Positions 19,761 through 30,807 of a DNA stretch of 64,000 nt are shown here, piece after piece. This DNA is from Didymella arachidicola. Taxonomy: Eukaryota > Ascomycota > Dothideomycetes > Pleosporales > Didymellaceae. The notes under the pieces are model-generated. The model searched no databases, had not been told where the DNA came from, and was given only the letters and a program-made list of their open reading frames with translations. Numbering within the stretch: the stretch's first letter is position 1; each line of letters begins with the position of its first letter. The position numbers and the translations under genes are program-made. The stretch lies in assembly GCA_016630955.3 (NCBI GenBank), contig CM049992.1, forward strand, positions 1,860,001-1,924,000. Direction: 5' to 3'.

Positions 19761-20747
19761 TCACTGCTGTAGTCGGCCCTTGAACCACACTTCAATTTGG
19801 ACCTGTGCAACCCCTTTCTTCGCGGCAGAGATAATGGTGTCCACAATGGGTGCCGTGTGTGCTTCCTTTGCTGACGCGAGGAAGATGGCCCGACTGACTT
19901 CGCCACCACCATCCGTCCAACCTGCCTTGAAGTTGCTCTCCAGCTCTCGAATTGGATCGACGAACACTTCGTGGGAGCCCCACCAGACAAACACGTCGCT
20001 AACAACCTGATGCATGCCATGCCACCAAGACGAAGAATTGAGACAAGGTTCGGTCCAAGCATTTCCAGATACCGGACCTGGATCAGACTCTGGATTAGAA
20101 GTGTTTGCTTTTCCCAAAAACATCGCGCTCCATTTGCGAAGTGCTAAGGGTGTAAGCAGATCCACGGTCGCGTTGCTGCTAAAGCTGGGGTAATCGGTTC
20201 GAAACCCTACCCAAGGGCTTATGAGCAGGGCACCTCCCAGTGGACGCTCGAGTTGCAAAGTGAAGACATCTGGATGAGGGTGCAGCATGTGCGACAATAG
20301 CGAGAGAACCAGATTACCCCCTGCAGAGTCGCCGGCAACGAAGATATCTGACGCAGAGCGGCCAGTATCACGAACAAGATGCGCAATGACCACTGCAGCT
20401 TCCCTCAGCTGCGTAGGATAGACAGATTCAGGTACTAAAGTGTAAGCCAACATCAGAACCGAGACAGATGTCTTGCTTCTGTCACTGTTCAGATCTTTCA
20501 CGAGTCTGGGGAGATAGCGAAAGGTGCCCTCGTTCGCTGGCTGGGTGTATCCACCACCGTGGCAGTAGACGATGACAGCTTTTGCGTCCGGATCACCTAT
20601 CCAATGCGCAACGGCTCGTCCGTTTTCCGTGTCGAGTCTCAGCGTCTTGGGTTCCAGGCCACGACGCCTGCAATACGACTTCACGTAGCCGTCGCTCGTT
20701 TGTGCAATCAAGTATCTGGAGTCTGCGATCGTAAGACGGTCCATCAT
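19761..20747 (-). CDS. Alpha/beta hydrolase (fold-3, hormone-sensitive lipase type)
   Basis: Esterase/lipase-like hydrolase, at least 328 residues. It has the HGGG oxyanion motif (YCHGGGYTQP), the nucleophile elbow GDSAGG (Ser of the triad), Asp and His candidates in SHEVFVDP and AHTAP, and the LISPWVGF segment common in this family. The start is uncertain. The frame stays open upstream to about 20850 with a plausible membrane-proximal stretch (AIFRLVTYPFRAVRAPTL), and a CTGATG...CTAG acceptor-like site lies before it, so a short upstream exon is likely. Substrate unknown. The neighbouring membrane-protein gene is divergent. Confidence 0.8.
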   Translation of the reverse strand: MMDRLTIADSRYLIAQTSDGYVKSYCRRRGLEPKTLRLDTENGRAVAHWIGDPDAKAVIVYCHGGGYTQPANEGTFRYLPRLVKDLNSDRSKTSVSVLMLAYTLVPESVYPTQLREAAVVIAHLVRDTGRSASDIFVAGDSAGGNLVLSLLSHMLHPHPDVFTLQLERPLGGALLISPWVGFRTDYPSFSSNATVDLLTPLALRKWSAMFLGKANTSNPESDPGPVSGNAWTEPCLNSSSWWHGMHQVVSDVFVWWGSHEVFVDPIRELESNFKAGWTDGGGEVSRAIFLASAKEAHTAPIVDTIISAAKKGVAQVQIEVWFKGRLQQ

Positions 20748-20850
20748 GCTACGTATAGCAGCATTGAGAACGTCTGCGTGCAGTGTTGGCGCTCGTACGG
20801 CACGGAAAGGGTATGTGACGAGTCGAAAAATTGCCGCAAAAGCTAGTCAC

Positions 20851-21553
20851 TCATCAGCGCATTTACAGATCTGCATGGTCCAGGTGGTCTTCACCAGCTT
20901 TCACGATCAATGACGCAATGCGGAGATAGTTTGCTGAGCCGGCCGTTGCCATACTCGATATGTTGGCAGACATAGAAACTAGAAAGAGGTGAACATCGCC
21001 CAGTACAGCGTAGTGCGAATGCCTTCGTGGACCAACAGCATCGGCTCAGCGGCGCTGAACTCGTGACTTGCCAAGGTGGTCGAAAACGTGTGGCAGGTGC
21101 GATGTTTGCCAAGGCTTCGCGGGGCACCGCGTCCATACCGCTTCTGCACCCGATCCTTGTCAAGACAGGCCCAATCTCGCGCCTTACACTCTGACAGTTG
21201 ACTGCGGGTGCTTGCGAAGCGAGTCTGTCCCGCGCCCCGCGGAAGAGCTGCAAAACACCATCCTCTTCCCTAGTCACGAGCGCATGATCAAGTGCCAGTG
21301 CGGTTCCTGTATAGAAACAGGATGAGAGCATTACTTGATCAGAATGATCAGGCTGTTCACCTTCGCCAGCGTGGAGCTTTGACGGGGTCACATGAGCGTT
21401 CCCATAAGCTGACAGACATAGGAGGCGTCAAGCATGGACGCTCAGCCTCATGCATGCATGCGATGACGCAAGCGAGCTGACAGCAGGCTGTGATCTGTCT
21501 GAAGCCTTTTTATACTCAAGTAACTGCACTGTACCTCTAACCATACTCTCAGC
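20851..21553. other. Divergent intergenic region
   Basis: Lies between the hydrolase (-) and the membrane protein (+). It may contain a first exon of the hydrolase near 20860-20920. Nothing else recognised. Confidence 0.4.
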
Positions 21554-23593
21554 ATGTGGGAGCCTTTCGGAACGGTGCCCGCTAATAGTACGGCTTATTG
21601 GAGAAGTAGTCCCAATGGAAGGGGCACATACACTATACTTTCATCGTGTATCATCACCCTGACGCTTTGTGTATATACTTCACTCCATCTTGATATTCCT
21701 GGGCCTGGCAAAGTAGGTATCCGCCACCACTGGCGCAGGAAGATTCACTGGGTCCTCATTGGTCTTGTCGCACCCGAGATAGTAAGTCATTTCTCGGTCT
21801 TAGATCTCGCCCGTGCTAACATGACCCAGGTGGCTGCCTGGTCATTCCACGATTGGCTTCACGTGAGAATACATGCAAAGGAAATGAAAGATTTCCTGAA
21901 GCCGCTTCAAGCAGCGTTAGAACCGGAGAAGACATTATGCGACGCAACCGAACCAACGTGTCAAAAGTCATTGGTAGATGGACCGTCCGTCTCGGGAAGA
22001 CACGTGGATGTCGACTTGGAAGCATCGGTCGAGCAGGATCAAGAGACGAATGCCTCAAGTATTGATACCGGTCATGTTTCCGAAGAACAATTCCAACAAC
22101 GGTACAGACCAAGAAAACATGCGTGGACGATAACGCATAGCCATTTCGCCAGCATGGGCGGTTTCACAATTAAAACAACAGATTTCCCTTTCGGCGCAAG
22201 CGAGTTTCCAAATATCGAAATCGCCGAATTTCCACGCCTTATGCTCACTCTGGCAGCACTATGCAAACTTGCCGAGTTTGAGCCCGCCGTGCTACCTGAC
22301 CTCTCGGAAGAATTGTTGTTAGACAAGAGCAAAGCTAATGGGCTCACAAAGTTACTTGTGTGCCTCCAGACCGGCTGGTTCTCCGTTCAAGCGATCGGTC
22401 GTCTCGCAACGGGTCTTCCAATCAGCCTGCTTGAGCTCAACACGTTCATACACGCCCTTTGCTGCCTTCTCACATATGTTGCGTGGTGGCATAAGCCACT
22501 CGACGTTGACGTACCAGTGTATATCGAGCCGACCGAGCGAACCAAGAATCTATTCACATTCTTATACGTCAACGATCGAACCAAATCCACACGTTCCAGT
22601 GGCAGCTCCTGGGAAGCGACAAAACTGGTTGGTGATGGTATGGTGAATCGTTGGCCGGAGCTGAACATGGCAGATGGTAAAATGGAGGTGCTTGTGAACC
22701 CCCAGAATTTGCAGGCGCCTGTGTTTCGGTATTATATCGAAGACGTCGGCGAGGAATTCCAAGCTACGCTCAAACATCTGCCGGTCGTCGGTATAGATCC
22801 TGCGAACGCCATCCTGAGATTGTACCTTGGGCAGCGATGCTTTGGTTATCGTCTTGTCCGCAACGTGGACCTTGACGGTGACGTGCAGGAGGAGTTCCTG
22901 ATGGCAGTGGAGCATAATCTGTATGACGCGGCAACACCCAAGTATATCGACCTCAACGTCCAGACGGTTGAATGTCTGAGAATCGCTCAGGCTGTCGCAG
23001 AAGAGGGTGTCGGGGCTGCCTTCGAAACTGAAGAAGGAGCATACTGGTTGGACGACAAGGCCTCTTTCAACCGCGGCCATGACGACGTGTACGAGAACCG
23101 CAAGGTCTGGCGCAATCAGACCTCGTTGCAGCTTTTAACCAAGGGAATTTTCACCGCAAGCGCAATATATGGCGGGATCCATCTGCTTGCTTGGGATGGG
23201 CCGTTCCAATCTATGGAAAAGAGGTGGCTGTGGCGAATCTCTTGCTTCATCATCAGCGCTCCAGTATTGCTCGCTCCCATACGACGTGGGTGTCGGCATT
23301 GCTTTCGACACCCGTGGATGGCGCCGATACGTAATGTTTGGATTGATATTTTCATAAAGCCTGTCATTGTTCTCATAGAGTTCATCTATGGGCAGCCAAA
23401 GGGCACTCCTTGGGACATACCTTCCTGGGTTCTCCACATGGGCGATTGGGATACCTATGTTTATTTGGTCTTCTACTGTGCGGCCAGGGTTTATCTCATT
23501 GTTGAGTGCTTTGTCAGCCTCGCAAATCTTCCGCCTGAGGTCTACGACGTACCGGCTTGGAGTCGCTACATCCCTCACCTCAGTGCAGGATGA
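21554..23593 (+). CDS. Fungal multi-spanning membrane protein of unknown function
   Basis: About 663 residues after removal of a 48-bp in-frame intron (21782-21829; GTAAGT donor, GCTAAC branch, CAG acceptor), which joins LVAPEI to VAAWSFHDW. The intron is a multiple of three without stops, so the unspliced frame is open too. An N-terminal helix (TILSSCIITLTLCVYTSLHL) is followed by a positively charged loop, two or more helices near residues 255-310 and three to four helices in the C-terminal 150 residues. This arrangement recurs in fungal proteins of unknown function often found in accessory regions. I recognise no enzymatic motif. The C-terminus ends at a clean stop. Confidence 0.75.
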   Translation: MWEPFGTVPANSTAYWRSSPNGRGTYTILSSCIITLTLCVYTSLHLDIPGPGKVGIRHHWRRKIHWVLIGLVAPEIVSHFSVLDLARANMTQVAAWSFHDWLHVRIHAKEMKDFLKPLQAALEPEKTLCDATEPTCQKSLVDGPSVSGRHVDVDLEASVEQDQETNASSIDTGHVSEEQFQQRYRPRKHAWTITHSHFASMGGFTIKTTDFPFGASEFPNIEIAEFPRLMLTLAALCKLAEFEPAVLPDLSEELLLDKSKANGLTKLLVCLQTGWFSVQAIGRLATGLPISLLELNTFIHALCCLLTYVAWWHKPLDVDVPVYIEPTERTKNLFTFLYVNDRTKSTRSSGSSWEATKLVGDGMVNRWPELNMADGKMEVLVNPQNLQAPVFRYYIEDVGEEFQATLKHLPVVGIDPANAILRLYLGQRCFGYRLVRNVDLDGDVQEEFLMAVEHNLYDAATPKYIDLNVQTVECLRIAQAVAEEGVGAAFETEEGAYWLDDKASFNRGHDDVYENRKVWRNQTSLQLLTKGIFTASAIYGGIHLLAWDGPFQSMEKRWLWRISCFIISAPVLLAPIRRGCRHCFRHPWMAPIRNVWIDIFIKPVIVLIEFIYGQPKGTPWDIPSWVLHMGDWDTYVYLVFYCAARVYLIVECFVSLANLPPEVYDVPAWSRYIPHLSAG

Positions 23594-23995
23594 TTCTACG
23601 TTTAAACTGTACCAAGTGTCATGTATGACGAAACTTTTGCTCGTGCAAGACTCTCCTTTCTCAAATCTAGCCCAACCTTCTTTTCTTGCATTCACAACAG
23701 CGTTTTTTAAGCAATACTCGCAACAGGCCGCTTACTTTGCTTGTTGCTTGTTAGTTGGTAACGGGCTAACGCGTCTGGAATAGAACTATATAGTGCCGCA
23801 GAGGATATTCCTAGTGTACGAGTTGGTGCGGAGAAACGGGGTTTGCTAGGCGGAGCGACGCATTACCAACCACCTCACTCGTTTGGTCCAAAAAAGCAAA
23901 GACGATATATTTCCCTACCCAAAGCACCCAGCCGTCTATTTTTGGTTTGTTGTAGATGAAATCTAAACCTACGGATATCTCAGAATCGTTGTAAT
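23594..23995. other. Convergent intergenic region
   Basis: 3' flanks of two convergent genes. No gene seen. Confidence 0.5.
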
Positions 23996-26140
23996 CTAGC
24001 CCCAAACCTGCATGTTGTTGATGATGACCTCCTCGTCTGCCCTAGGAACAAGACGCCCGATCTGGTGCACGCTCTCGCCCTGACTTTGGAGAAATTCAAG
24101 CGCGTCCTGCGCCTTCTCGGGCGCGACGACGATGACCATGCCGAGGCCGGTGTTGAAGGTCCGCTGGAACTCCTTGGCTTCCAGGGCACCCGTCTTTTTC
24201 AGCCATTTGAATACCTCGGGGAGTGGCCATGTATTCGCGTCCAGCTCGGCGGCGAGGTGCTCGGGCAGCATGCGGGGGATGTTCTCGCTCAGTCCGCCGC
24301 CGGTGATGTGCGCCATGCCCCTGAGCAGGTCCTTTTTCACTGCAGCCAGGAGCGGCTTGACGTAGATCTTCGTTGGTGTGAGCAGCGCAGTGCCGATGTT
24401 GTGCTCCGGGGCCCAAGGCGCGGTGTCGTGGAACGACAAGCCCGAGCGCTCGACGATCTTGCGGACGAGGCTGAAGCCGTTCGAGTGCACGCCGCTGCTG
24501 CTCATGCCGAGGAGTACGTCGCCCTCGCGCATGCTCGCTGTGTTGGGGAGGATAGTGGCGCCCTTGCGGATGGCGCCGATGGCAGCGCCGCCGGCGTCGT
24601 ACTCGCCCTCCTGGTAGATGCCTGGCATCTCTGCTGTCTCACCGCCAACGAGGGCTGCGCCGCTCTGTCTGCATCCGTTGGCGACGCCTTCGATGAACTT
24701 GGCGGTGGTTGCGACGTCGAGGCGCGAGCAGGCGTAGTAGTCGAGGAACATGAGGGGCTCTGCGCCCTGGACGACCAGGTCGTTGACGTTCATGGCGACG
24801 AGGTCGATGCCGACGGTGTCGTGCTTGCCCATCTCGAAGGCGATCTTGACCTTGGTCCCGATGCCGTCGATGGCGCCCACGAGGATGGGGGCTTCTGTGT
24901 AGCCGGCGGCTTGCAGGTCGAGCAGGCCGCCGAAGCCGCCAATCTCGCCGTCTGCGCCAGGGCGGCGTGTGGACTTTGTGTGGGCTTTGATCTGCTGGAC
25001 CAGCTGGTTGCCGGCGTCGATGCTGACGCCCGAGGAGGCGTAGGTCAGGGCTGTGGCGGAGGTGGCGTTGAGCGAGTTGGAGACTGTGGCGCCGTCGGTC
25101 GCGGGCTGCAGCAGCTTCCAGTCGCACGTGATGCCCTCTTTCTTGAACTCGGCCAGCAGGTGGCTCGCGATCGAGTCGAAGTTGGCGGTCGCGAGGGCGA
25201 GGATGGTGGGGCCGGCGCCCGAGAGGCAGATGCCGAGCAGGCCGGGGTGCGACTGGGGCGTGACGGACTGCAGGATCGCGGTGAGGCCGGGGATCAGGCC
25301 GCTGCGGTAGGGCTGGTGCAGCTTGTCCTGCATGGCCGTGTAGATCATGTCGGGGTCCGGGGGCGACTGGCCGAGCGCCGTGGTGAGGACGGCGAGGCGC
25401 TGCATGTTGAAGACGGCGTCCCGGCGCGAGTACGAGGCGGGCAGGACGGCGCGGGCCTTTGCGGTGGAGACCTCGAACTGCGGGATGATGCAGACGCACT
25501 TGATGTCGGCGGCCCAGGGAAACTTGGTGTAGTGTCCGATGTTGAGCGGCGGCTGCGGCGGGCGCAGGCCCGTGTCGACGCCGCCAGCGGGCGCGGGCAG
25601 CACCTCGCTGAGCGGGATCTCGAGGCGCTCCGTGTCTTCGGGCGACAGCTCGTTCAGGTACGTGCCCACGAAGCCGCCGTACAGGGCCGCCGCGACGTTG
25701 TCCGGGTGGCGCTCCTCCATCAGGCAGTAGTCCAGCATGCGCGCCTGCGACAGCCCCAGGTTGCCGACCTCGTTCGCCAGGTGCACGCCCGCGACAATCG
25801 CCGCCGCCGACGAGCCCAGGCCGCGGCCCAGCGGGATCGGGTTCCTGACGTGGACGTGCGTCTCGACGGGGAAGGCGCGCACGCCGTGGCAGCGCAGCAC
25901 GTAGACGGCGGTGCGGGTGATGAGGTTGTCGGCGGCGACGAGCGGCACGTCCTCTGCGCCAACGCCCTCGTACGTGATGCGGCAGTTGAGCGAGTGCTGC
26001 GACGCCTCCTGCTTCGTCACACGCACCTCCAGCTCGAGGTACAGGTTGAGCGCGAGGCCAATGACGTCGAAGCCGGGCCCGATGTTGGCCGACGAGCACG
26101 GCACCTTGATGACGGTAGGCATGGCGGGCATGGCGGCCAT
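23996..26140 (-). CDS. Homoserine kinase fused to AIR synthase
   Basis: Single exon of 714 residues from the first ATG (26140). The frame extends to 26200 only with a non-ATG codon. Residues about 8-355 are a GHMP homoserine kinase: VPCSSANIGPGFDVIG at the start, PLGRGLGSSAAA (ATP loop, about 103-114) and LSGAGPTILAL near 306-316. This enzyme makes O-phosphohomoserine for threonine. Residues about 365-714 are a complete phosphoribosylformylglycinamidine cyclo-ligase (AIRS, purine step 5): VGAIDGIGTKVKIAFE, DLVAMNVNDLVVQGAEP, GGETAEMPG and HITGGGLSENIPRML. No stop or intron separates the halves. In fungi AIRS is normally fused to GAR synthetase, so this is an extra or alternative fusion. The high GC content fits strong codon bias. 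Both active-site motif sets look intact. Confidence 0.88.
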   Translation of the reverse strand: MAAMPAMPTVIKVPCSSANIGPGFDVIGLALNLYLELEVRVTKQEASQHSLNCRITYEGVGAEDVPLVAADNLITRTAVYVLRCHGVRAFPVETHVHVRNPIPLGRGLGSSAAAIVAGVHLANEVGNLGLSQARMLDYCLMEERHPDNVAAALYGGFVGTYLNELSPEDTERLEIPLSEVLPAPAGGVDTGLRPPQPPLNIGHYTKFPWAADIKCVCIIPQFEVSTAKARAVLPASYSRRDAVFNMQRLAVLTTALGQSPPDPDMIYTAMQDKLHQPYRSGLIPGLTAILQSVTPQSHPGLLGICLSGAGPTILALATANFDSIASHLLAEFKKEGITCDWKLLQPATDGATVSNSLNATSATALTYASSGVSIDAGNQLVQQIKAHTKSTRRPGADGEIGGFGGLLDLQAAGYTEAPILVGAIDGIGTKVKIAFEMGKHDTVGIDLVAMNVNDLVVQGAEPLMFLDYYACSRLDVATTAKFIEGVANGCRQSGAALVGGETAEMPGIYQEGEYDAGGAAIGAIRKGATILPNTASMREGDVLLGMSSSGVHSNGFSLVRKIVERSGLSFHDTAPWAPEHNIGTALLTPTKIYVKPLLAAVKKDLLRGMAHITGGGLSENIPRMLPEHLAAELDANTWPLPEVFKWLKKTGALEAKEFQRTFNTGLGMVIVVAPEKAQDALEFLQSQGESVHQIGRLVPRADEEVIINNMQVWG

Positions 26141-27071
26141 GGCGGGGGTTGCTGAGCGCTGGCGGGCGGGCGACGCGACCACGGAGAGAGTGTCGCGCAA
26201 AAAAGGTGACGATGCGGCGAGGCTCAGAAAATATGTCCAACGCGGGGACTAGCGGGGCTGGCAGGTGAGCCGTCATCGGCGCGGCAGGCTGGCAGGCTAG
26301 CAGATCCTTGCCCGGCCGTCTACACACTTCACGCTGCATGCTTGTCGAAGCCATTCAGCTCAGTCCATCGAGACGCAGTCCCCGTCCAAGGATGGGCAGA
26401 CGAACAGCCCTGTGTCTCCGCATGAACATGGCCTGCTTATGTCATCTCCAACGCCCCGTGCTGCAGCCTAGCACCGCCCTTCTTCCTGCACCTGGCTGTG
26501 ACGGCGTGCCTTTGCGCCGCAGTCAGTACGGCTGGGAGTCTACTACCGCTTTGTGACTCAATGCACAGCTTGAAGGTGACGTCAAACGCCATGAATCACT
26601 CCTCGCGCTGCAACATGGACAAGCTGAGGCTGAGATGCTTGTCAGCGCCCTCTGCTGTCACCTGCAGCCCTTTGCCGCACCAACCAGCAGCCGCTGACCA
26701 CTTGGTGTCTGGGCTGACAACGCAGCGCTGCATTGATCTTTGAAGCAGTGTCCGACGCCGCATGACCGTGAGAGACTCCAGCTGTGGAAATGTTCACAAC
26801 ATCCATCTCCAGAACGCTGTGTACCTGTACTGAGCAGGCAGCAAGCAGCAGGCAACCACGCGCCCTCCGCCTTCACTTATAAGTCAGCCTTGCAGCCACC
26901 TCAACCCGCGACTGCCTTCTTGCTTGTGTCTCTCCCACTGCATATCTCTTTCTCCATCTCGTCCGCCATCGTTGCGTCAAGCACGCCACTCGCTATTCTC
27001 CCCCTCTCCAGAGCAACTTGAACCTCCCCAGAGCAACCTGAACCTCCCCAGTGTACTCCCAGCTCAGAGCA
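26141..27071. other. Divergent promoter region
   Basis: 930 bp between the kinase/AIRS fusion (-) and the AAA ATPase (+). It has pyrimidine-rich tracts just before the ATPase start (about 26930-27060) that look like a fungal 5' UTR, with a 17-bp direct repeat GAGCAACTTGAACCTCC-type near 27011-27047. No gene seen. Confidence 0.5.
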
Positions 27072-29353
27072 ATGTCGCCCACAGTGAGCTCGACCACATC
27101 GTCGTCTGCCTCGTCCAGCTCGGATGAGTCGGACACGCAGCTCGAGACCGTCACCAACGGTGTCAAGCACGTGACCATCAATGGTGATAGCAAGCAGAAT
27201 GGCAAGCAAGAAAATGCTGAAGAGTCAGACGACGGGCAGCCATTCGATCCCGGTATGAAACTGGGCTTCAAGAATCTCTACTCGGGTAAGGAGGACAAGA
27301 AAGGCCGCTTTCAATGGCAGGACACAATTCCGGAGGACATTGGCGATCCAGTCGAAAACAACGAGACTGCAAAGTGGGCGTTGCTTGTCCGGAACTTCAA
27401 GGTCTACAACGACCCTAGGAAAGTCTTGTCGGTCCACTCCATTGTCGTCCAGAGCCCACTTCTCAAGAAGCTGCTCGCCGGCGTTTTGAAAAACTACCCC
27501 GGTGTCACAGTCGGTCTCAATCGCCTAGAGTTCTCCGGCAAGTTTGAGCCACTTATCCACCGCTGGGCTGAGCTGCAGGCAGCCATCAGCAAGCTGGGCG
27601 ATGCCACCGAGGAGCAGCGCACCACGAAGCAGCATGCAGAGCTATTGCAAGGCATCCTTGTCAATGAGTTCAAGACTCTCATTGATACTTCACAAGACAT
27701 GATGAGCAAGCGCGTCATGAACTTCGACCTCCTATGGACTATCTACCAGCCAGGGGCAACAATCTTCTCTCGCCAAGACGGCCAGGAAACAGCACTGACG
27801 CTGAACACAACTCGCTACGGACTCGACTCCAAGGGTATACCATGCTTCTGGGTCACCGGCAAGTATGTAGACTGGGACGGCACCAAGTTTGGTACGCAGA
27901 AGCTGAACGTATGCATCCCTATCTTCACGGGCACCCGTGCGATTGGCTCGCTGAAGGCGTATCCGCTCGACTATCACCACGATGCCGAGGCACTGCGCGA
28001 CCGTCTCACTGCTCGTGGGGCCAAGACAGAGGAGTTAGCCGGCTCCAACTACCGTGCCTATCACGGTGTTGCTTGGAGGTTGGGTCAATTTGGCACCAAA
28101 GACAAGTATAACGTTAAAGGCCGCGTGAGTTGTGGAGGCTTTTGACGCTATGAGACTACCGACTGACGAGTCCAGATTGTCATCGATACGTACGGATGGA
28201 ACCGATTCAATCCCGGCTCTGCCGTGTACGTCACCCCACTGACTCATAGAGAAAATACGGCAGACGACTCTGGTTCCGAGACGGATGACTACGACGAAGA
28301 CGGTGAAGGCGGAGACGAGGCCGAGGAATACGAAGAAGAAGAAGAGGAGTGCGACGAGGATGACGGTGGTATGCCCATCGATGGCCGCTTTGCAGATGAG
28401 GACGATGCGAGCACACAACCTGCACCTCTCACAGCAGAGCAGAAACTCATCTGCACCCCAGTTCTCCGCGGCTACAGTCTAAAGAACAAGATGTGGTTGA
28501 ACTTCTTTGTTAACTGCGTTGAGGATATCGAGTGGCAGAAGGACGCGTTTGACCGCCTGGTGTTGCCGAAGAACCAGAAGGAGCTCATCCTCGGCTTTAC
28601 AGAGTCGCAGCGCAAACATCGTGACACGTTCGACGACGTAATCGAGGGCAAAGGTCGCGGCATGATCATTCTGCTTTGTGGACCTCCCGGAGTGGGCAAG
28701 ACGCTGACAAGTGAGGCGGTCGCTGAGGAGATGAAGGTGCCGCTTTACCTGATGAGCGCAGGGGACCTTGGTTTTGACCCCCGGAACGTCGAGACAAAGC
28801 TGCAGGACATCCTCGAGATGTGCAGCCGATGGAATGCGGTGTTACTGCTTGATGAGGCCGATGTTTTCCTCGAGCAGCGGTCGCTGCACGAACTCGAGCG
28901 CAACAAGCTAGTCAGCATCTTCTTGCGGGTCCTTGAGTACTATGAAGGCATGTATTCAAATCTGCCCTCCTATAGACGTAACTGACATCTCTAGGCACAA
29001 TGTTTCTCACTACCAATCGTGTGGAAACTTTCGATCCCGCCTTCCAATCGCGCATCCACATCTCGCTCGACTACCAGGAGCTGTCCATCGACTCGCGCAA
29101 GACCGTCTGGGACAACTTCCTCAACAACTCCACGCAAGAGCACACTATCTCTGCTGCACAGCTCTCTGAGCTCGCGCGTATGAACATGAATGGTCGCCAG
29201 ATTAAGAACATCCTCAAGATTGCACGCTTGCTTGCTAGTAGGAAAGAGGAGAAGCTAAGTTTTGAGCACATCAACACGACATTGGATGTTACACAGCATT
29301 TGCACAATGAGACTCAGGCGAGCAAGAGGACGCAGGGAAGCTTGTATGGTTGA
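27072..29353 (+). CDS. AAA ATPase with acidic linker (fungal type)
   Basis: Three exons (27072-28124, 28176-28947, 28995-29353) give 727 residues. The first intron (51 bp) is GT-AG. The second (47 bp) has a GC donor (GCATGT after exon-end AG) and a TAG acceptor with an AACTGAC branch. The N-terminus is Ser/Asp/Glu-rich and disordered. A long fungal domain of unknown function follows (about 60-380), then an acidic stretch of Asp/Glu (about 400-425), and the AAA module: Walker A GPPGVGKT near 520, Walker B LLLLDEAD near 575, and TTNR of the sensor region. This class is common in fungi, with many paralogues and no settled function. Energy-dependent remodelling is inferred. Confidence 0.88.
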
Positions 29354-29693
29354 GGATGGCTCTTGAAGGCGGTTGTTTGAGTGGTGAGGTAGATGAGGGC
29401 ATTGAGCTGTGGATTGATTTGGCCAATTCAGCGAGCAGCATAGAGTTGGATATCATACTGGTACGAGTTATATGAAGATACGATCCGTATCGCAAATCTC
29501 ATCGATACCCTTTATGTTTGCTGTTTGCGTGCTTCACCACGCCTCCCAGAACTTCACCGTTGACGTCAGCACGTCAAGCACGCGTCTGCCTTAGCGTGTT
29601 TTCCTGTCATCACAAACATCCCGCCGCTTCACCTCGCCCTCGCCCACTTTAATCACCTGGTCTTCCTGACACCGAGCGCACAACCTCGTCAAG
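29354..29693. other. Intergenic region
   Basis: 3' flank of the ATPase and 5' flank of the F-box-like gene. No gene seen. Confidence 0.5.
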
Positions 29694-30807
29694 ATGGCGC
29701 CCACTACGTAGGTACACACTCCTCACACAACACTTATTCACTAACACACTGCCAGAGATTAAGCAAGAAACAGACTAGCGACGCAGCTTCAAGATCAGTA
29801 GCCGGTTCCCGTACTCCTCGGATCATGACAAGCAAAGCCACAAACACGAAGCCAGCAGCGCCCGCCGCTACTCCAACACAAAGCACAATTCTTGAGTTGC
29901 CAGCCGGTGAAGCAAGGCCATTTGTCCATGAAGAACTTTGCGCAACTAACACACTGTAGAGATCCGCAACCGTATCTACTATTTTTGCGACGAGCACGAG
30001 TTCCCGTTGGGCGAACCATATCCGTTACGCAAGATCAAGCAGGTCGAACGCTGGCATCGGTCACCAGGCCGAACCTTCTCCCTTTCGCAGACATGCAAGC
30101 AAATTCGTGCTGAGTACCGACCTCTATGGATCCGCGGGTCTTCGATCACCCTCGATTTCGAGGACCTTACCGATTACCTCGCGACGTTTCATCGCCAACC
30201 GGGCACCCAGCAATTTGACGCTCACCGTGCACCCAAGACGATGACAATTCACTGGGACCACCACAAACACCACTACAAAAGCGGCGATCTTCTTGTGGAC
30301 CTCAAGCCGTTAGTTATTCTCCGCGCCTTCTGCCAGTGGTTCACCGTAAGCTTGGAATGTCGCCAGAAAGCTGAACGTGACTTTGGGCACGAAGAATGCT
30401 TTACTCGCAACCAATGCATTAAATGCCATGGAAGTTGCAAGATTCTCGACTGGAAGGCTGCTCGGAGGAAGTCTTTGCTATCCGAGGAGCCCAAACACTG
30501 CGATTTTGAGTATGACAGCGATGACCTCGACGAGATGGTTCGGGACAATTGTCTTCACGAGGAGCTACTCGATGAATTGGAGTATGACCTCAGTGAAGAG
30601 CACAGCTACCTGGGACCCTTGAATTGCTTCCTCCGCAACAGTGACGAGGCCTGGCTCAAATCCATCCGTTGCTATGTCCTGGATGGCATGAGAATTGAGT
30701 GCACCATGGGTTCAAAGTCCAAGTACACAACCATCTACATCCGCTTCGACGAGGACCTCGCGCCAGAAATCCTCTGTGAGGAAACTTTCAGTCTCGCAGT
30801 CTGCTAG
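29694..30807 (+). CDS. Small F-box-like (2EXR-type) protein, three exons
   Basis: Proposed exons 29694-29707, 29779-29906 and 29960-30807, about 329 residues. The second intron (29907-29959, GTGAAG donor, CTAAC branch, TAG acceptor) is well supported because it restores the family hallmark ILELPAEIRNRIYYFC. The first intron is less sure, and translation could instead begin at ATG 29825, giving 309 residues. After the LPAEIRNRIY block come LSQTCKQIRAEYRPLW and an acidic, Cys-containing middle (CFTRNQCIKCHGSC). Such proteins, abundant in Dothideomycetes, resemble F-box proteins and are thought to be adaptors. No catalytic motif. Confidence 0.7.

Noticed and set aside
21554..21829. Unspliced 679-residue reading of the membrane protein
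   Set aside because: The 48-bp segment 21782-21829 has a full intron signature and interrupts a smooth sequence.
24065..26155. 696-codon open frame on the plus strand
   Set aside because: Antisense shadow of the GC-rich homoserine kinase/AIRS gene. Val/Asp/Gly/Arg-rich without domains. The same holds for the 571-codon frame at 24639-26354.
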